From Calditrichia bacterium (GTDB lineage: Bacteria; Calditrichota; Calditrichia; Calditrichales; Calditrichaceae): a DNA stretch of 11,011 nt. Below are positions 1 to 7,425 of this stretch, piece by piece. Position 1 is the stretch's first letter, and each line of letters begins with the position of its first letter. Both the position numbers and the translations under genes were made by a program. The notes beneath the pieces are model-generated. The model ran no database searches. It had not been told where the DNA came from and saw only the letters and a program-made list of their open reading frames with translations. The DNA is taken from NCBI GenBank assembly GCA_027039465.1, contig JALWEA010000312.1, positions 1 to 11,011 of the forward strand, given 5' to 3'.

Positions 1-480
1 GTAAATGAAAAAGGTGAATTCAATAATGCGGAGCTTCTCGGTAATTTTCATGTCGATCGAATTTTGGGGCGTTTGGAAGTACGCTCCCTTGAATTGGCCG
101 AATTTGCCATCGAGCACTTCAAAGAAATATTCGGTGATTCTTTGAAATTCAAACGAATTGATAAGAAAAAAATAGATCTTAAAAAGCTAAAAGAAAAAGC
201 GATGGAAGAATCACAATCGGAAGATGAATATGAAGATGAAGATAAAATTGATCCTGAATTAAAGCAAAAGGTTCAGGAAAAACTGTATTTGGAGATATTA
301 AATCAAAAAGTCCCGGCTCTAAACAATTTAACACCTAAAGAAGCAGCCAAAAATCCTGAAATGCGTCATGAACTTATCGAATGGGTAAAAGGTATGGCCT
401 ATTTTCTTGAAAGGGATAAGAGCATTAATGGAAGGGAAATAATTCGAATGATTGAAAGAGAACTGAATATTAAAATTTAG
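1..480 (+). CDS. C-terminal part of protein with MbcA/ParS-like tail (5'-truncated by window edge)
   Basis: The frame is open from base 1 to the TAA-type stop at 478-480, so this is the last ~159 residues of a longer protein. The first readable part (VNEKGEF...LGRLEVRSLELAEFAIEHF) resembles the 'LGRL-x-L-...-NS-x-x-RAE' stretch that precedes the tail in SEC-C/MbcA-like proteins. A highly charged linker follows (EDEYEDEDKIDPE), then the tail PALNNLTPKEAAKNPEMR, matching the recurrent 'PALGGKTPREAAxxPxGR' pattern that I know from proteins annotated as SEC-C or antitoxin Xre/MbcA/ParS C-terminal-like. The exact function of this family is unclear to me. A TTG at 64 could be mistaken for a start, but the upstream codons continue the same homology-like sequence. 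It lies just upstream of the RM gene in the same direction, so co-transcription is possible. The family call is moderate; the truncation is certain. Confidence 0.7.
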   Translation, partial: VNEKGEFNNAELLGNFHVDRILGRLEVRSLELAEFAIEHFKEIFGDSLKFKRIDKKKIDLKKLKEKAMEESQSEDEYEDEDKIDPELKQKVQEKLYLEILNQKVPALNNLTPKEAAKNPEMRHELIEWVKGMAYFLERDKSINGREIIRMIERELNIKI

Positions 481-538
481 GTTGATATACCTGCTTGAAA
501 ATGAAATGCCAAATTTTTCCTTTAGGGAATTTCGATTC

Positions 539-3500
539 ATGCAAGAATTACTTGAACAATATCTTAGGGATTTAAGCGAAACCGCTAATCGCGGCGATGC
601 CCGCGAAGAGAGCTATTACAAACATCTGGATCGATTGATTAAACAATATGCGGCGATTCGGAATATTACACGGATTGATGTAACGATTCTTCCTAAAAAG
701 ACCGAAGCGGGCAACCCCGATTTCCGCATTTGGGACGGTCGAAATCATATCACGGGTTACATCGAAGCCAAAGCTCCGACGATTACAAATCTTGATTTCA
801 TTGAAGGTACGGAACAGTTAAAGCGCTACCTAGACACTTTCCCGAATGTCATTCTTACCAATTTTTACGAATTCCGCCTTTACCGTGACGGCCAACGTAT
901 TGCGCAAGTAATGATCGGCAGACCGCTTGTTGCCAAAAAGCTAAAAACAGCACCGCCCGTAGAAAACATTGATCAATTTAAGGATTTGCTTGATCGCTTT
1001 TTCTCTTTTTCTTTACCCAAAGTGCAAACTGCGCGTTCACTTGCGGTAGAATTAGCTAAACGTACGCGTTTTTTACGTGATGAAGTAATCGCCGTAGAAA
1101 TATCCAGAAACGGGACCAAAGGGCACAAACAACTCATCGGGTTTTACGAAGCATTCAAAAAATATTTAATCGGAACTTTAACGGAAAAACAGTTTGCCGA
1201 TTTGTACGCACAAACCATTACTTACGGACTGTTTGCAGCGCGAACGCGAGCAAACGGCGAATTTAATCGTCGGATTGCTTTCGACTATATTCCGCATACG
1301 ATAGGTATTTTACGCGATGTATTCCGTTTTATCTCGTTGGAAGATCCGCCGAAGTCTTTGCAAATTATCGTGGATGATATTGCCGAAATTTTGAACATTG
1401 CGGATACCGGTAAAATTTTACACGAGTACCATCGTACCGGTAAAGGTAAAGATCCTATCATCCATTTTTATGAAACCTTTTTGGCCACTTACGATCCTGA
1501 AATCAGAGAACGACGCGGCGTCTATTACACACCGGAGCCGGTGGTCGGCTACATTGTGCGCTCCATTCACTCCATTTTAAAATCACATTTCAGGCTGGTT
1601 GACGGATTAGCCGGCGAAGCAGTAAAATTGCTCGATCCTGCCGGTGGAACCTTAACATTTCCGGCCGAGGCCATCCGTCTGGCCGCCGGGGAATTCAAAA
1701 AGAAATACGGCGAGGGCGGCTTGCATCGCTGGATAAAAAAGCACATTCTGGAAAACTTTTATGCCTTTGAACTGATGATGGCGCCTTACGCCATAGGGCA
1801 TTTGAAGATCGGGTTTATTTTTGAAGAGCTCGGTTATAAAATGGCGGATGATGAGCGTTTTAAACTTTACCTGACCAACACGCTGGAGATGGAAGAAATC
1901 GAACAAATCGCCATTCCCGGATTATCGTCTTTGAGTGAAGAAAGCTATTTGGCCGGACAGGTTAAAAAGGAACAACCAATTCTTGTTATTTTGGGAAATC
2001 CGCCATATAGCGGCATTTCATCCAATATTAACAAATGGACGGAACAATTGCTTAAAGATGATATGGACGGCGCTCAAAGTTATTACAAAGTGGATGGGAA
2101 ACCGTTGGGAGAGAAGAACCCGAAATGGTTGCAAGACGATTACGTTAAATTTTTACGTTTTGCTCAATGGAAAATTCAAAAATCGGGTTACGGAATCGTA
2201 GGAATGATCACCAACCACAGTTATTTGGATAATCCGACTTTCCGCGGCATGCGCCAAAGTTTAATGAAAACTTTTGATGAAATTTACATTTTGAATTTGC
2301 ACGGAAATAGTTTGAAAAAAGAAACCACTCCTGAGGGCGGTAAAGATGAAAACGTCTTTGATATCCGCCAGGGTGTAGACATTGCTCTTTTTATCAGAAA
2401 TAAAAAGCGAGGCAAAGCGAAAATTTACTATCACGATTTATTCGGCCTGCGCGAGAAAAAGTACGAGTGGTTAAGTAAACGAACTCTTGCGAAGAAAGAC
2501 TATGAACAAATTAAACCTGAAAGTCCCTATTATTTTCTAGTTAAAAGAGACACGGAAAAAATACAACAATATTTGAAATGGAATAAGATCAATGAAATTT
2601 TTCCTGTAAGCAGTGTCGGCATTGTTACCTCACGGGACAACTTTATAATCGGTTTTGAAAAAAGAGAGCTGAAAAACCGACTATTGCAATTCCGCAATCT
2701 TGCACAATCGGATGAAATCATTTCACAAGTCTTTAATCTAAAAGAAAAGAAAAATTGGAAAATTAAAGAGGCGCGAAAAAATGTGGCAAAAATCCAAGAT
2801 TTGGATTTTTACATAAAAGAAATTCTCTATCGTCCGTTTGATAAACGCTTTATATTTTATCATCAAGCCTTGATCGAGCGTATGCGCCAAGATGTTATGC
2901 GACACATGTTACAAGAGAATATCGGCTTAACAGTTGGAAGGCAGGGGCAAGTTGTCGGATTAGAGCATTCTTGGAATTTGGCTTTCATTTCAAAAGATAT
3001 AATTGACTTAAACTTATTTTATCGTGGCGGCGAATTACTTTTTCCCTTGTATCTTTACCCTGATCATCAAAAGAAAAAGACAAAAATCGGTTCTACCATA
3101 ATGATCGTTTTTGAAGAGGAAAAAGATTACGGTAAAAAGCCGAATATTTCACCGTTCATTTTTGAAAAATCGGAAGAAGCGTTCGGGAAACGTCCTTCAC
3201 CGGAAGAAATTTTATTTTACATTTATGGCATTCTGTACAGCAATATTTATCGTGAAACCTATTTGGAATTTTTAAAGATCGATTTCCCGCGCGTGCCCTT
3301 CACGGCAAACTTAAAAATGTTTCGGAAAATGAGCGCATTAGGCAAAGAAATAGCTGACTTGCATTTATTGAAAAGCCCTGCATTAGATCCACCTGTTGCC
3401 AAGTATCAGGGCAGCGGCACAAATGATCGTATTGAGAAAATCATTTACAAAGAAGACGATCAACGCGTCTACGTCAATAAAGAAAAATATTTCGAAGGCG

Positions 3501-3697
3501 TGGCGCCGGAAGTTTGGAATTACCATATCGGCGGCTATCAGGTATTGCACAAATATTTAAAAGACCGTAAAGGCCGCAACATGGAAGACGCCCCGCGCTA
3601 TTGCCGAATTGTGACTGCCGTAAGCAAAACCATCGAGCTGCAGAAAAACATTGATGAGATTTATCCCGAAATTGAAAGGGCATTAATTCAATTTTAA
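539..3697 (+). CDS. Single-chain restriction-modification enzyme (type IIG / type ISP-like N6-adenine methyltransferase with nuclease domain)
   Basis: About 1052 residues. It likely cleaves unmethylated DNA and methylates adenine at the same recognition site in one polypeptide. In order: an N-terminal PD-(D/E)XK nuclease (GNPDF with D61, then YIEAKAP with E76 and K78); the conserved lead-in RGVYYTPEPVVGYIVRSI (~326-343) of N6 methyltransferases; motif I LLDPAGGTLTF with D366; motif IV NPPY at 487-490; and a long C-terminal specificity region whose YIYGILYSNIYRETYLEF...KIDFPRVPF segment (~895-925) matches the LlaBIII-type ISP C-terminal pattern. No SF2 helicase motifs were seen, unlike true type ISP enzymes, so type IIG is the better label. 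Start: ATG 539 has AGGGAA about 9 nt upstream; ATG 506 and TTG 482 are in-frame alternatives that would add 11 or 19 residues. No separate specificity or nuclease subunit is present. Motif I deviates from the usual DPA-x-GTGTF. Confidence 0.9.
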   Translation: MQELLEQYLRDLSETANRGDAREESYYKHLDRLIKQYAAIRNITRIDVTILPKKTEAGNPDFRIWDGRNHITGYIEAKAPTITNLDFIEGTEQLKRYLDTFPNVILTNFYEFRLYRDGQRIAQVMIGRPLVAKKLKTAPPVENIDQFKDLLDRFFSFSLPKVQTARSLAVELAKRTRFLRDEVIAVEISRNGTKGHKQLIGFYEAFKKYLIGTLTEKQFADLYAQTITYGLFAARTRANGEFNRRIAFDYIPHTIGILRDVFRFISLEDPPKSLQIIVDDIAEILNIADTGKILHEYHRTGKGKDPIIHFYETFLATYDPEIRERRGVYYTPEPVVGYIVRSIHSILKSHFRLVDGLAGEAVKLLDPAGGTLTFPAEAIRLAAGEFKKKYGEGGLHRWIKKHILENFYAFELMMAPYAIGHLKIGFIFEELGYKMADDERFKLYLTNTLEMEEIEQIAIPGLSSLSEESYLAGQVKKEQPILVILGNPPYSGISSNINKWTEQLLKDDMDGAQSYYKVDGKPLGEKNPKWLQDDYVKFLRFAQWKIQKSGYGIVGMITNHSYLDNPTFRGMRQSLMKTFDEIYILNLHGNSLKKETTPEGGKDENVFDIRQGVDIALFIRNKKRGKAKIYYHDLFGLREKKYEWLSKRTLAKKDYEQIKPESPYYFLVKRDTEKIQQYLKWNKINEIFPVSSVGIVTSRDNFIIGFEKRELKNRLLQFRNLAQSDEIISQVFNLKEKKNWKIKEARKNVAKIQDLDFYIKEILYRPFDKRFIFYHQALIERMRQDVMRHMLQENIGLTVGRQGQVVGLEHSWNLAFISKDIIDLNLFYRGGELLFPLYLYPDHQKKKTKIGSTIMIVFEEEKDYGKKPNISPFIFEKSEEAFGKRPSPEEILFYIYGILYSNIYRETYLEFLKIDFPRVPFTANLKMFRKMSALGKEIADLHLLKSPALDPPVAKYQGSGTNDRIEKIIYKEDDQRVYVNKEKYFEGVAPEVWNYHIGGYQVLHKYLKDRKGRNMEDAPRYCRIVTAVSKTIELQKNIDEIYPEIERALIQF

Positions 3698-3698
3698 C

Positions 3699-3741
3699 AA
3701 AAAATGAATCCCGCCGTAATCAAGCATATCAACAGCGGGAT
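3699..3741 (-). terminator. Hairpin terminator between convergent genes, best for the minus-strand aminotransferase
   Basis: ATCCCGC at 3708-3714 pairs with GCGGGAT at 3735-3741 (7 bp, 20-nt loop). Read on the minus strand, the stem is followed a few bases later by a run of six T (plus-strand A run at 3699-3704). This fits termination of the gene ending at 3760. Plus-strand use after the RM gene stop at 3697 is weaker because only mixed sequence follows. The long loop lowers confidence. Confidence 0.55.
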
Positions 3742-3759
3742 ACATTAATAAAATCCAAT

Positions 3760-5238
3760 TTAATCCAATTCATCAATCGCTTGAAGTAGATTTTCCAAAA
3801 GAAAATTCACCTCGCCTTTGCTGATTATCGTGGGCGGTAAAAAGCGCAAATAAGGGCCTGTGGAAAGGCTAGCTTTTACACCTAATTCCGCCAGACGCTT
3901 TTGCACCTTGGCCACGTTTTCGGCCGAACCCAGGGACAGCGCTACCATTAAGCCGCGCCCGTGCGCATCACTGACCATCGGATACTTTTGCTCTATGGCC
4001 TTGAGTCCGGCCATCAATTGTTTACTACGCTTAACCACATTGCCCGTAATATTCAACTCTCGCATTTGGCGTGTGGCAATCAGTGCCGCCGTCATGGCCA
4101 TGGGATTGCCGCCAAAGGTCGATCCGTCGTACCCGTACTTCATGGCCTGGCTGATTTCTTTTTTGGTCACTACCGCCGTTACCGGATAGCCGCCGCCAAA
4201 CGATTTGCCGATAACCATGATATCCGGAACCACATTGTAACTCATGCAGGCAAACCAATCGCCTTCTTTTACCGCCGTGCGCCCGAATCCGGCCTGTACT
4301 TCATCATCAATGATTACCAATCCTTTTTCCTTGGCCAATGCCCACAGCGCATCCACGAATTCCTGGGTAGCCGGTCGATTGCCCGCTTCTTCTCCCTGTA
4401 CCATTTCCAAAATAATGATTTTAGCGCCGGTTTCGTTGACCAATTGTTTTACACTTTCAATGTTATTGAATTCGGCAAAATGCACCCAATCCAAATTGTG
4501 CAAACCAAACGGCTTGCGATATTTTTCGTTCCAAGTTACGGCCACTGCGCCGTGCGTTCGGCCGTGGAATCCGTTTTTAAAAGCAATGACTTTGGTTGTG
4601 CCCGTATAGGCCTTGGCAATTTTCAAGGCTTTGTCCACCGCTTCGCCGCCGGAATTTTGCCAATAAAATTGGGTCAACCCCTCTGGCATCATGGTGTGAA
4701 TTTCTTTCAGAAAACGCGAACGGGCAATTTGGATGCGGTCTTCTTTCATGGAAATCAAAGTGCTAGCCTGATTGTAAAGTCCTTTTGCGATTTCTTCGTT
4801 GGCCATGCCCAAATTGGTGGCGCTGTAATTGCTGTCGGTATCCAAATACCATTTGCCTTTGGTGTCCATTATCCAGCAACCGTCGCCTTTAACTGGAATA
4901 ATATCTTCCTCCGGATGCGAAACCGGGATTTTAAATTGATGGTGCAGTTCAATGGCTTCGGCCGTGGCAATTTCCGAAAGCTCCAATTGCTCGGTAATAC
5001 GGTTTAAGGCTTCCTTGCTCAGACGGGCATCATCCAAATAAGCAATCACCCGATCCGCTTGTTCGGCGGTAACGGGTGCGCGTAATGAGGGAAGAAAAGT
5101 TTTTAATTCTTTGATATGCTGATCGGCTTTGCCGGCAAGCACATTGGTTAAAACTTCAAAAATCCGTTCCGGTGTGGCATTGGTACGCTCCGGATGGGAA
5201 GCGCGATCGTAAACAAGCGCTTTTTTCAATCGATCCAT
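3760..5238 (-). CDS. Class III PLP-dependent aminotransferase with N-terminal extension
   Basis: 492 residues. Transfers an amino group between an amino acid or amine and a 2-oxoacid using pyridoxal phosphate; substrate unknown. Fold-type I motifs are visible in order: QNSGGEAVDKALKIAK and GFHGRTHGA (phosphate and substrate side), EMVQGEEAGN, VIIDDEVQAGFGRT (D312-E313, the Asp that contacts the PLP nitrogen), VIGKSFGGGYP with the Schiff-base lysine K345, and STFGGNPMAM. The first ~85-90 residues are a helical extension ahead of the usual domain. EMVQGEEAGN differs from the EPVQGEGG of acetylornithine and ornithine aminotransferases, which argues against calling it argD or rocD. Start: ATG at 5238 is preceded by GGGGGA with 5-nt spacing; the frame stays open to 5364, but that part reads like promoter sequence and has no such site. 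Transcribed alone, convergent with the RM gene and divergent from the cutA operon. Confidence 0.9.
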   Translation of the reverse strand: MDRLKKALVYDRASHPERTNATPERIFEVLTNVLAGKADQHIKELKTFLPSLRAPVTAEQADRVIAYLDDARLSKEALNRITEQLELSEIATAEAIELHHQFKIPVSHPEEDIIPVKGDGCWIMDTKGKWYLDTDSNYSATNLGMANEEIAKGLYNQASTLISMKEDRIQIARSRFLKEIHTMMPEGLTQFYWQNSGGEAVDKALKIAKAYTGTTKVIAFKNGFHGRTHGAVAVTWNEKYRKPFGLHNLDWVHFAEFNNIESVKQLVNETGAKIIILEMVQGEEAGNRPATQEFVDALWALAKEKGLVIIDDEVQAGFGRTAVKEGDWFACMSYNVVPDIMVIGKSFGGGYPVTAVVTKKEISQAMKYGYDGSTFGGNPMAMTAALIATRQMRELNITGNVVKRSKQLMAGLKAIEQKYPMVSDAHGRGLMVALSLGSAENVAKVQKRLAELGVKASLSTGPYLRFLPPTIISKGEVNFLLENLLQAIDELD

Positions 5239-5254
5239 GATAATCCCCCGAGTT

Positions 5255-5329
5255 AATTGAGTGTGTTTTGAAAGTTGCCGAATAATAAAGAATAAATATA
5301 CGCTCATTTGTGATATTATGCACTCAATT
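5255..5329. repeat. 9-bp inverted repeat upstream of the aminotransferase
   Basis: AATTGAGTG at 5255-5263 and its exact reverse complement CACTCAATT at 5321-5329 lie 57 bp apart. The distal copy is part of a perfect 10-bp palindrome, CTCAATTGAG at 5323-5332. They bracket the likely promoter and leader of the minus-strand aminotransferase, so a pair of regulator half-sites is plausible; a leader stem is the alternative. No regulator is encoded next to it in the window. Confidence 0.4.
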
Positions 5330-5506
5330 GAGAAATCGAAAAAATCCGTTTCAGCGGCTTTCAATTAAATCGGACTTGGCCGACTAAGGTTTTGACACAA
5401 TTGAAGAACTACGACAACTGATCGGTGGCCAAATTTACCGCAAATCAAAGACCTGCGGAAATCGTGCGCCGACGGATGAATTCCCCAAGAAAATTAAAGT
5501 TAGAAC

Positions 5507-5535
5507 TTGCATTAAAAATTTTAAATTTGTATTCT
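5507..5535 (+). promoter_or_regulatory. Candidate promoter of the cutA operon
   Basis: TTGCAT (5507-5512) and TATTCT (5530-5535) are separated by exactly 17 bp, a housekeeping-sigma arrangement that would start transcription around 5542 and give a leader of about 35 nt. TAAATTTG at 5522-5529 also fits the Bacteroidota TAnnTTTG box, but no TTTG lies 19 bp upstream. Confidence 0.45.
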
Positions 5536-5576
5536 TTGCTATTGAAAAACCGCAGGTAAAAATATACGGTAACGTC

Positions 5577-5900
5577 ATGAATAAATTTTTAACGGTTTTT
5601 TGCACGCTTCCCGATGCTAATATTGCAGGAAAAATGGCCGAGACTCTGGTTGGGGAAAAGCTGGCTGCTTGCTGTAATATCGTATCCAATATCACATCGG
5701 TTTACACTTGGCAAGGGCAAGTTCAGCGCGATTCCGAAGTTTTGATGATCATTAAAACCACGCACGAAAATTATGGGCCGTTGGAAAAACGAATTTTGGA
5801 ATTGCATCCGTATGAGGTCCCCGAAATTATTGCCCTGAATATCGAAAAGGGAAGTGCGTCGTATCTTAACTGGATTAATCGGGTGGTTAAAAATGACTGA
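5577..5900 (+). CDS. cutA: CutA divalent-cation tolerance family protein
   Basis: 107 residues, the normal full length of CutA. Small cytoplasmic trimeric protein of the ferredoxin-like, PII-resembling fold; linked genetically to divalent metal tolerance in E. coli, with the biochemical role still uncertain. The family pattern is complete: TVFCTLPDANIAGKMAETLV, EKLAACCNI, SVYTWQGQVQ, EVLMIIKTT, then HPYEVPEIIALNIEKGSASYLNWI. The paired cysteines in AACCNI sit where many CutA proteins have AACVN. The ATG at 5577 gives the standard N-terminus, although no clear Shine-Dalgarno sequence precedes it. It is first in a six-gene operon, and its stop overlaps the next start by 8 nt. Confidence 0.95.
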   Translation: MNKFLTVFCTLPDANIAGKMAETLVGEKLAACCNIVSNITSVYTWQGQVQRDSEVLMIIKTTHENYGPLEKRILELHPYEVPEIIALNIEKGSASYLNWINRVVKND

Positions 5901-6783
5901 TTACCAACAACTTGTAAATCCGAGATCGGACAGTTACAAAATTACGTTTGATTGTCTGAATGCCTATTTGCAGATAATTGCGGATTATCAAAAGAAAAAA
6001 TCGTTTTCCTGCGACGATGTTTTTGAGGAAATGCATGCGCTGTCCCGCTACGCCATTAAAGCGGAGCCGAACAAGGTTTTGATCCGTCGTACGTTTACTT
6101 ATTTGTTGAATCACTGCAAACGCATTCTAAAATCGGATCGTAATCCCAAAGAAATACTGGAAGCTCTCAAGGAACGCGTTGAAAGCGAGCAAGTTGCCCT
6201 GCAACAAAATGCGGAAAAAATAGGATCAATGGCCTCGAGAGCGATTGCTCAGTCTAACCGCGTTTTAACCATGAGCAATGATTACCTGGTGCAGCAAACA
6301 TTACTCGATGCGCTAAAGCAGAAACGTCATTTCGAATTGTTTGTGCTAAAAAGCGATCCTTTGGGCGAAGGCGCCGAATTTGCCGAATTCATGGCCGATC
6401 AGGGTGTTAAAACCAGCGTGGTTGACGATTCGCAAATGGGCGTGGTTCTTCCCAAAATCAATCTGGTGGTTTTGGGTGCAGATCGTTTGTACGAAAAGGG
6501 TTTTGTGCATCGTTCGGGGACACTTCCTTTATGTTTGACGGCTAAATATTTCAACGTACCGATTTATTTGGTGGCGGATACCAGAGTGATTTTGTTTGAA
6601 CGCGAACGCTCCGTAAAATATCATGAATTTGACGGCGACGAAATTTACAAGCCCAAAAATCCTGAAATCCAAGTACCGAATATTTATTACGAATCAACGC
6701 CGTTCGATTTAATTTACAAAGTCGTTTGCGAAGACGGCATTTTTGAAATGCATGAATTTATTAATTGGTATTTGATGGAGTAA
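5893..6783 (+). CDS. eIF2B / ribose-1,5-bisphosphate isomerase-fold protein, isomerase cysteine absent
   Basis: 296 residues with the C-terminal Rossmann-like domain of the IF-2B family (eIF2B alpha/beta/delta, MtnA, ribose-1,5-bisphosphate isomerase). The N-terminal ~110 residues are helical, as in the family. Key segments: RVLTMSNDYLV (~123-133), FELFVLKSDPLGEGAEFAEF, VVDDSQMGVVLPKINLVVLGADR with D197, and FVHRSGTLPLCLTAKYFNVP. In the isomerases the first segment reads T-H/I-C-N and carries the catalytic Cys; here it is TMSN with Ser128. The Asp of GAD is kept. From memory, Cys and Asp in the archaeal isomerase are 69 residues apart, the same spacing as S128-D197. It is therefore either a regulator-like member or an altered enzyme. 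ATG 5893 overlaps the cutA stop by 8 nt, with GGGTGG upstream; an in-frame GTG at 5854 is less likely. Confidence 0.8.
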   Translation: MTDYQQLVNPRSDSYKITFDCLNAYLQIIADYQKKKSFSCDDVFEEMHALSRYAIKAEPNKVLIRRTFTYLLNHCKRILKSDRNPKEILEALKERVESEQVALQQNAEKIGSMASRAIAQSNRVLTMSNDYLVQQTLLDALKQKRHFELFVLKSDPLGEGAEFAEFMADQGVKTSVVDDSQMGVVLPKINLVVLGADRLYEKGFVHRSGTLPLCLTAKYFNVPIYLVADTRVILFERERSVKYHEFDGDEIYKPKNPEIQVPNIYYESTPFDLIYKVVCEDGIFEMHEFINWYLME

Positions 6784-6786
6784 ATT

Positions 6787-6993
6787 ATGTTATCAGGCAG
6801 TTTTATCGCTCAATTGAAAGAAAAAAATTCCATTGAGATTCCTTCCGAAATCGTAGCAAAATTGGATTTAAAGGAAGGCGACAAAGTCGAAGTTTCCATC
6901 AAACGGATTCGGGTGGGGCGCCTGGGAATTCATATTTCCAAAAATCCTTTAACGCGATTGTTTGATCTGGCCGAGGAGGCAAAACAACGATGA
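6787..6993 (+). CDS. AbrB/SpoVT/MazE-like DNA-binding protein, possible antitoxin
   Basis: 68 residues. The swapped-hairpin AbrB pattern spans residues ~14-38: NSIEIPSEIVAKLDLKEGD followed by KVEVSI, which forms a dimeric DNA-binding barrel in this family. The C-terminal ~25 residues (PLTRLFDLAEEAKQR) form a short amphipathic helix, as expected for an antitoxin arm that binds a partner toxin. The start at 6787 is 3 nt after the previous stop, with GGAG at 6776-6779 as ribosome binding site. Its TGA overlaps the ATG of the PIN gene (ATGA), the classic layout of vapB-vapC-type pairs. Autoregulation is typical for such pairs, but no separate promoter is visible here, so it probably relies on the operon promoter. 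Confidence 0.85.
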   Translation: MLSGSFIAQLKEKNSIEIPSEIVAKLDLKEGDKVEVSIKRIRVGRLGIHISKNPLTRLFDLAEEAKQR

Positions 6994-7421
6994 AGATCAT
7001 GACCTGTTTTATTGATGCCTCGGCCTGGCTTGCCATTGTAGACCCAAATGAAACCAATCATCAAAAGGCGCGGGATTTTTTCGAATATTTATTGGAAAGA
7101 GACGCCAAGTTGGTAACCAATAATTATGTTATCGATCGGGTTTTGGAAGAGCTCAGAAAACGTTTTGACATTGACTTTGCTGCCGACTTTATGAAAATTA
7201 TCGAAGAATCGATCATAACCATTAATTTGCGCATGGATTGGATTTCCAAACGCGTGCGTCGTGCGGCCATTAGTAATTTTTTACGTTCCGGCAATAAAGA
7301 TTTGAAACTGTATCATTTTTACTTAAAAGAAACCATTAAACGCAAAAAGGTCGATATGATTTTTTCGTACGATCCCAATGTGTTTGAGTTCGGAATTCCC
7401 GTAATGCCACAGGTAAATTGA
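6990..7421 (+). CDS. PIN-domain protein, VapC-like, with atypical active site
   Basis: 143 residues, typical PIN length. PIN proteins use three or four acidic residues to bind metal and cleave RNA. The first acid is present in FIDASAWLA (D9), and the last in FSYDPNVFEFGI (D128). The middle segment VTNNYVIDRVLEELRKR resembles the VTTNYVLDETLTLLR pattern, but the Glu after Asp49 is Arg50. At the position 19 residues before D128, where VapC-like proteins have Asp, there is His109 (LYHFYLKE); D104 and E53 are nearby and might compensate. So it may be a weak or inactive nuclease. It is paired with the preceding AbrB-like gene by a 4-nt ATGA overlap. A second ATG at 7002 would shorten it by 4 residues. 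The next start is 4 nt downstream. Confidence 0.8.
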   Translation: MKIMTCFIDASAWLAIVDPNETNHQKARDFFEYLLERDAKLVTNNYVIDRVLEELRKRFDIDFAADFMKIIEESIITINLRMDWISKRVRRAAISNFLRSGNKDLKLYHFYLKETIKRKKVDMIFSYDPNVFEFGIPVMPQVN

Positions 7422-7425
7422 GCGT

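Larger units (their letters stand above)
5239..5576. other. Divergent intergenic region, no gene seen
   Basis: This 338-bp stretch separates the minus-strand aminotransferase from the plus-strand cutA operon. I see no convincing coding sequence; the minus-strand frame that enters it from within cutA has no family features. The half nearest the aminotransferase is AT-rich and holds a 9-bp inverted repeat and, on the minus strand, CATAAT/TAATAT-like candidate -10 boxes. The half nearest cutA holds a good promoter candidate. The middle (about 5340-5500) shows nothing I can assign. Confidence 0.6.

Noticed and set aside
482..538. Upstream starts (TTG 482, ATG 506) for the RM gene
   Set aside because: No good ribosome binding site precedes them, and the family-like sequence begins near the ATG at 539. 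They remain possible.
3752..3770. Tandem AATCCAATT copies at the end of the aminotransferase gene
   Set aside because: Only two short copies straddling the stop codon; no array and no sign of function.
3961..5007. Long plus-strand open frame (348 codons) opposite the aminotransferase
   Set aside because: It is entirely antisense to a gene with clear PLP-enzyme motifs, has no recognisable domain, and is explained as a shadow frame.
5239..5364. 42-codon N-terminal extension of the aminotransferase
   Set aside because: The extra residues look like translated AT-rich promoter DNA, while ATG 5238 has GGGGGA at ideal spacing.
5392..5397. TTGACA as a -35 box for cutA
   Set aside because: No acceptable -10 lies 16-19 bp downstream, and it is about 180 bp from the gene; the 5507-5535 pair fits better.
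5435..5695. Minus-strand 86-codon frame across the cutA start
   Set aside because: Overlaps cutA and its promoter in antisense and shows no domain features.
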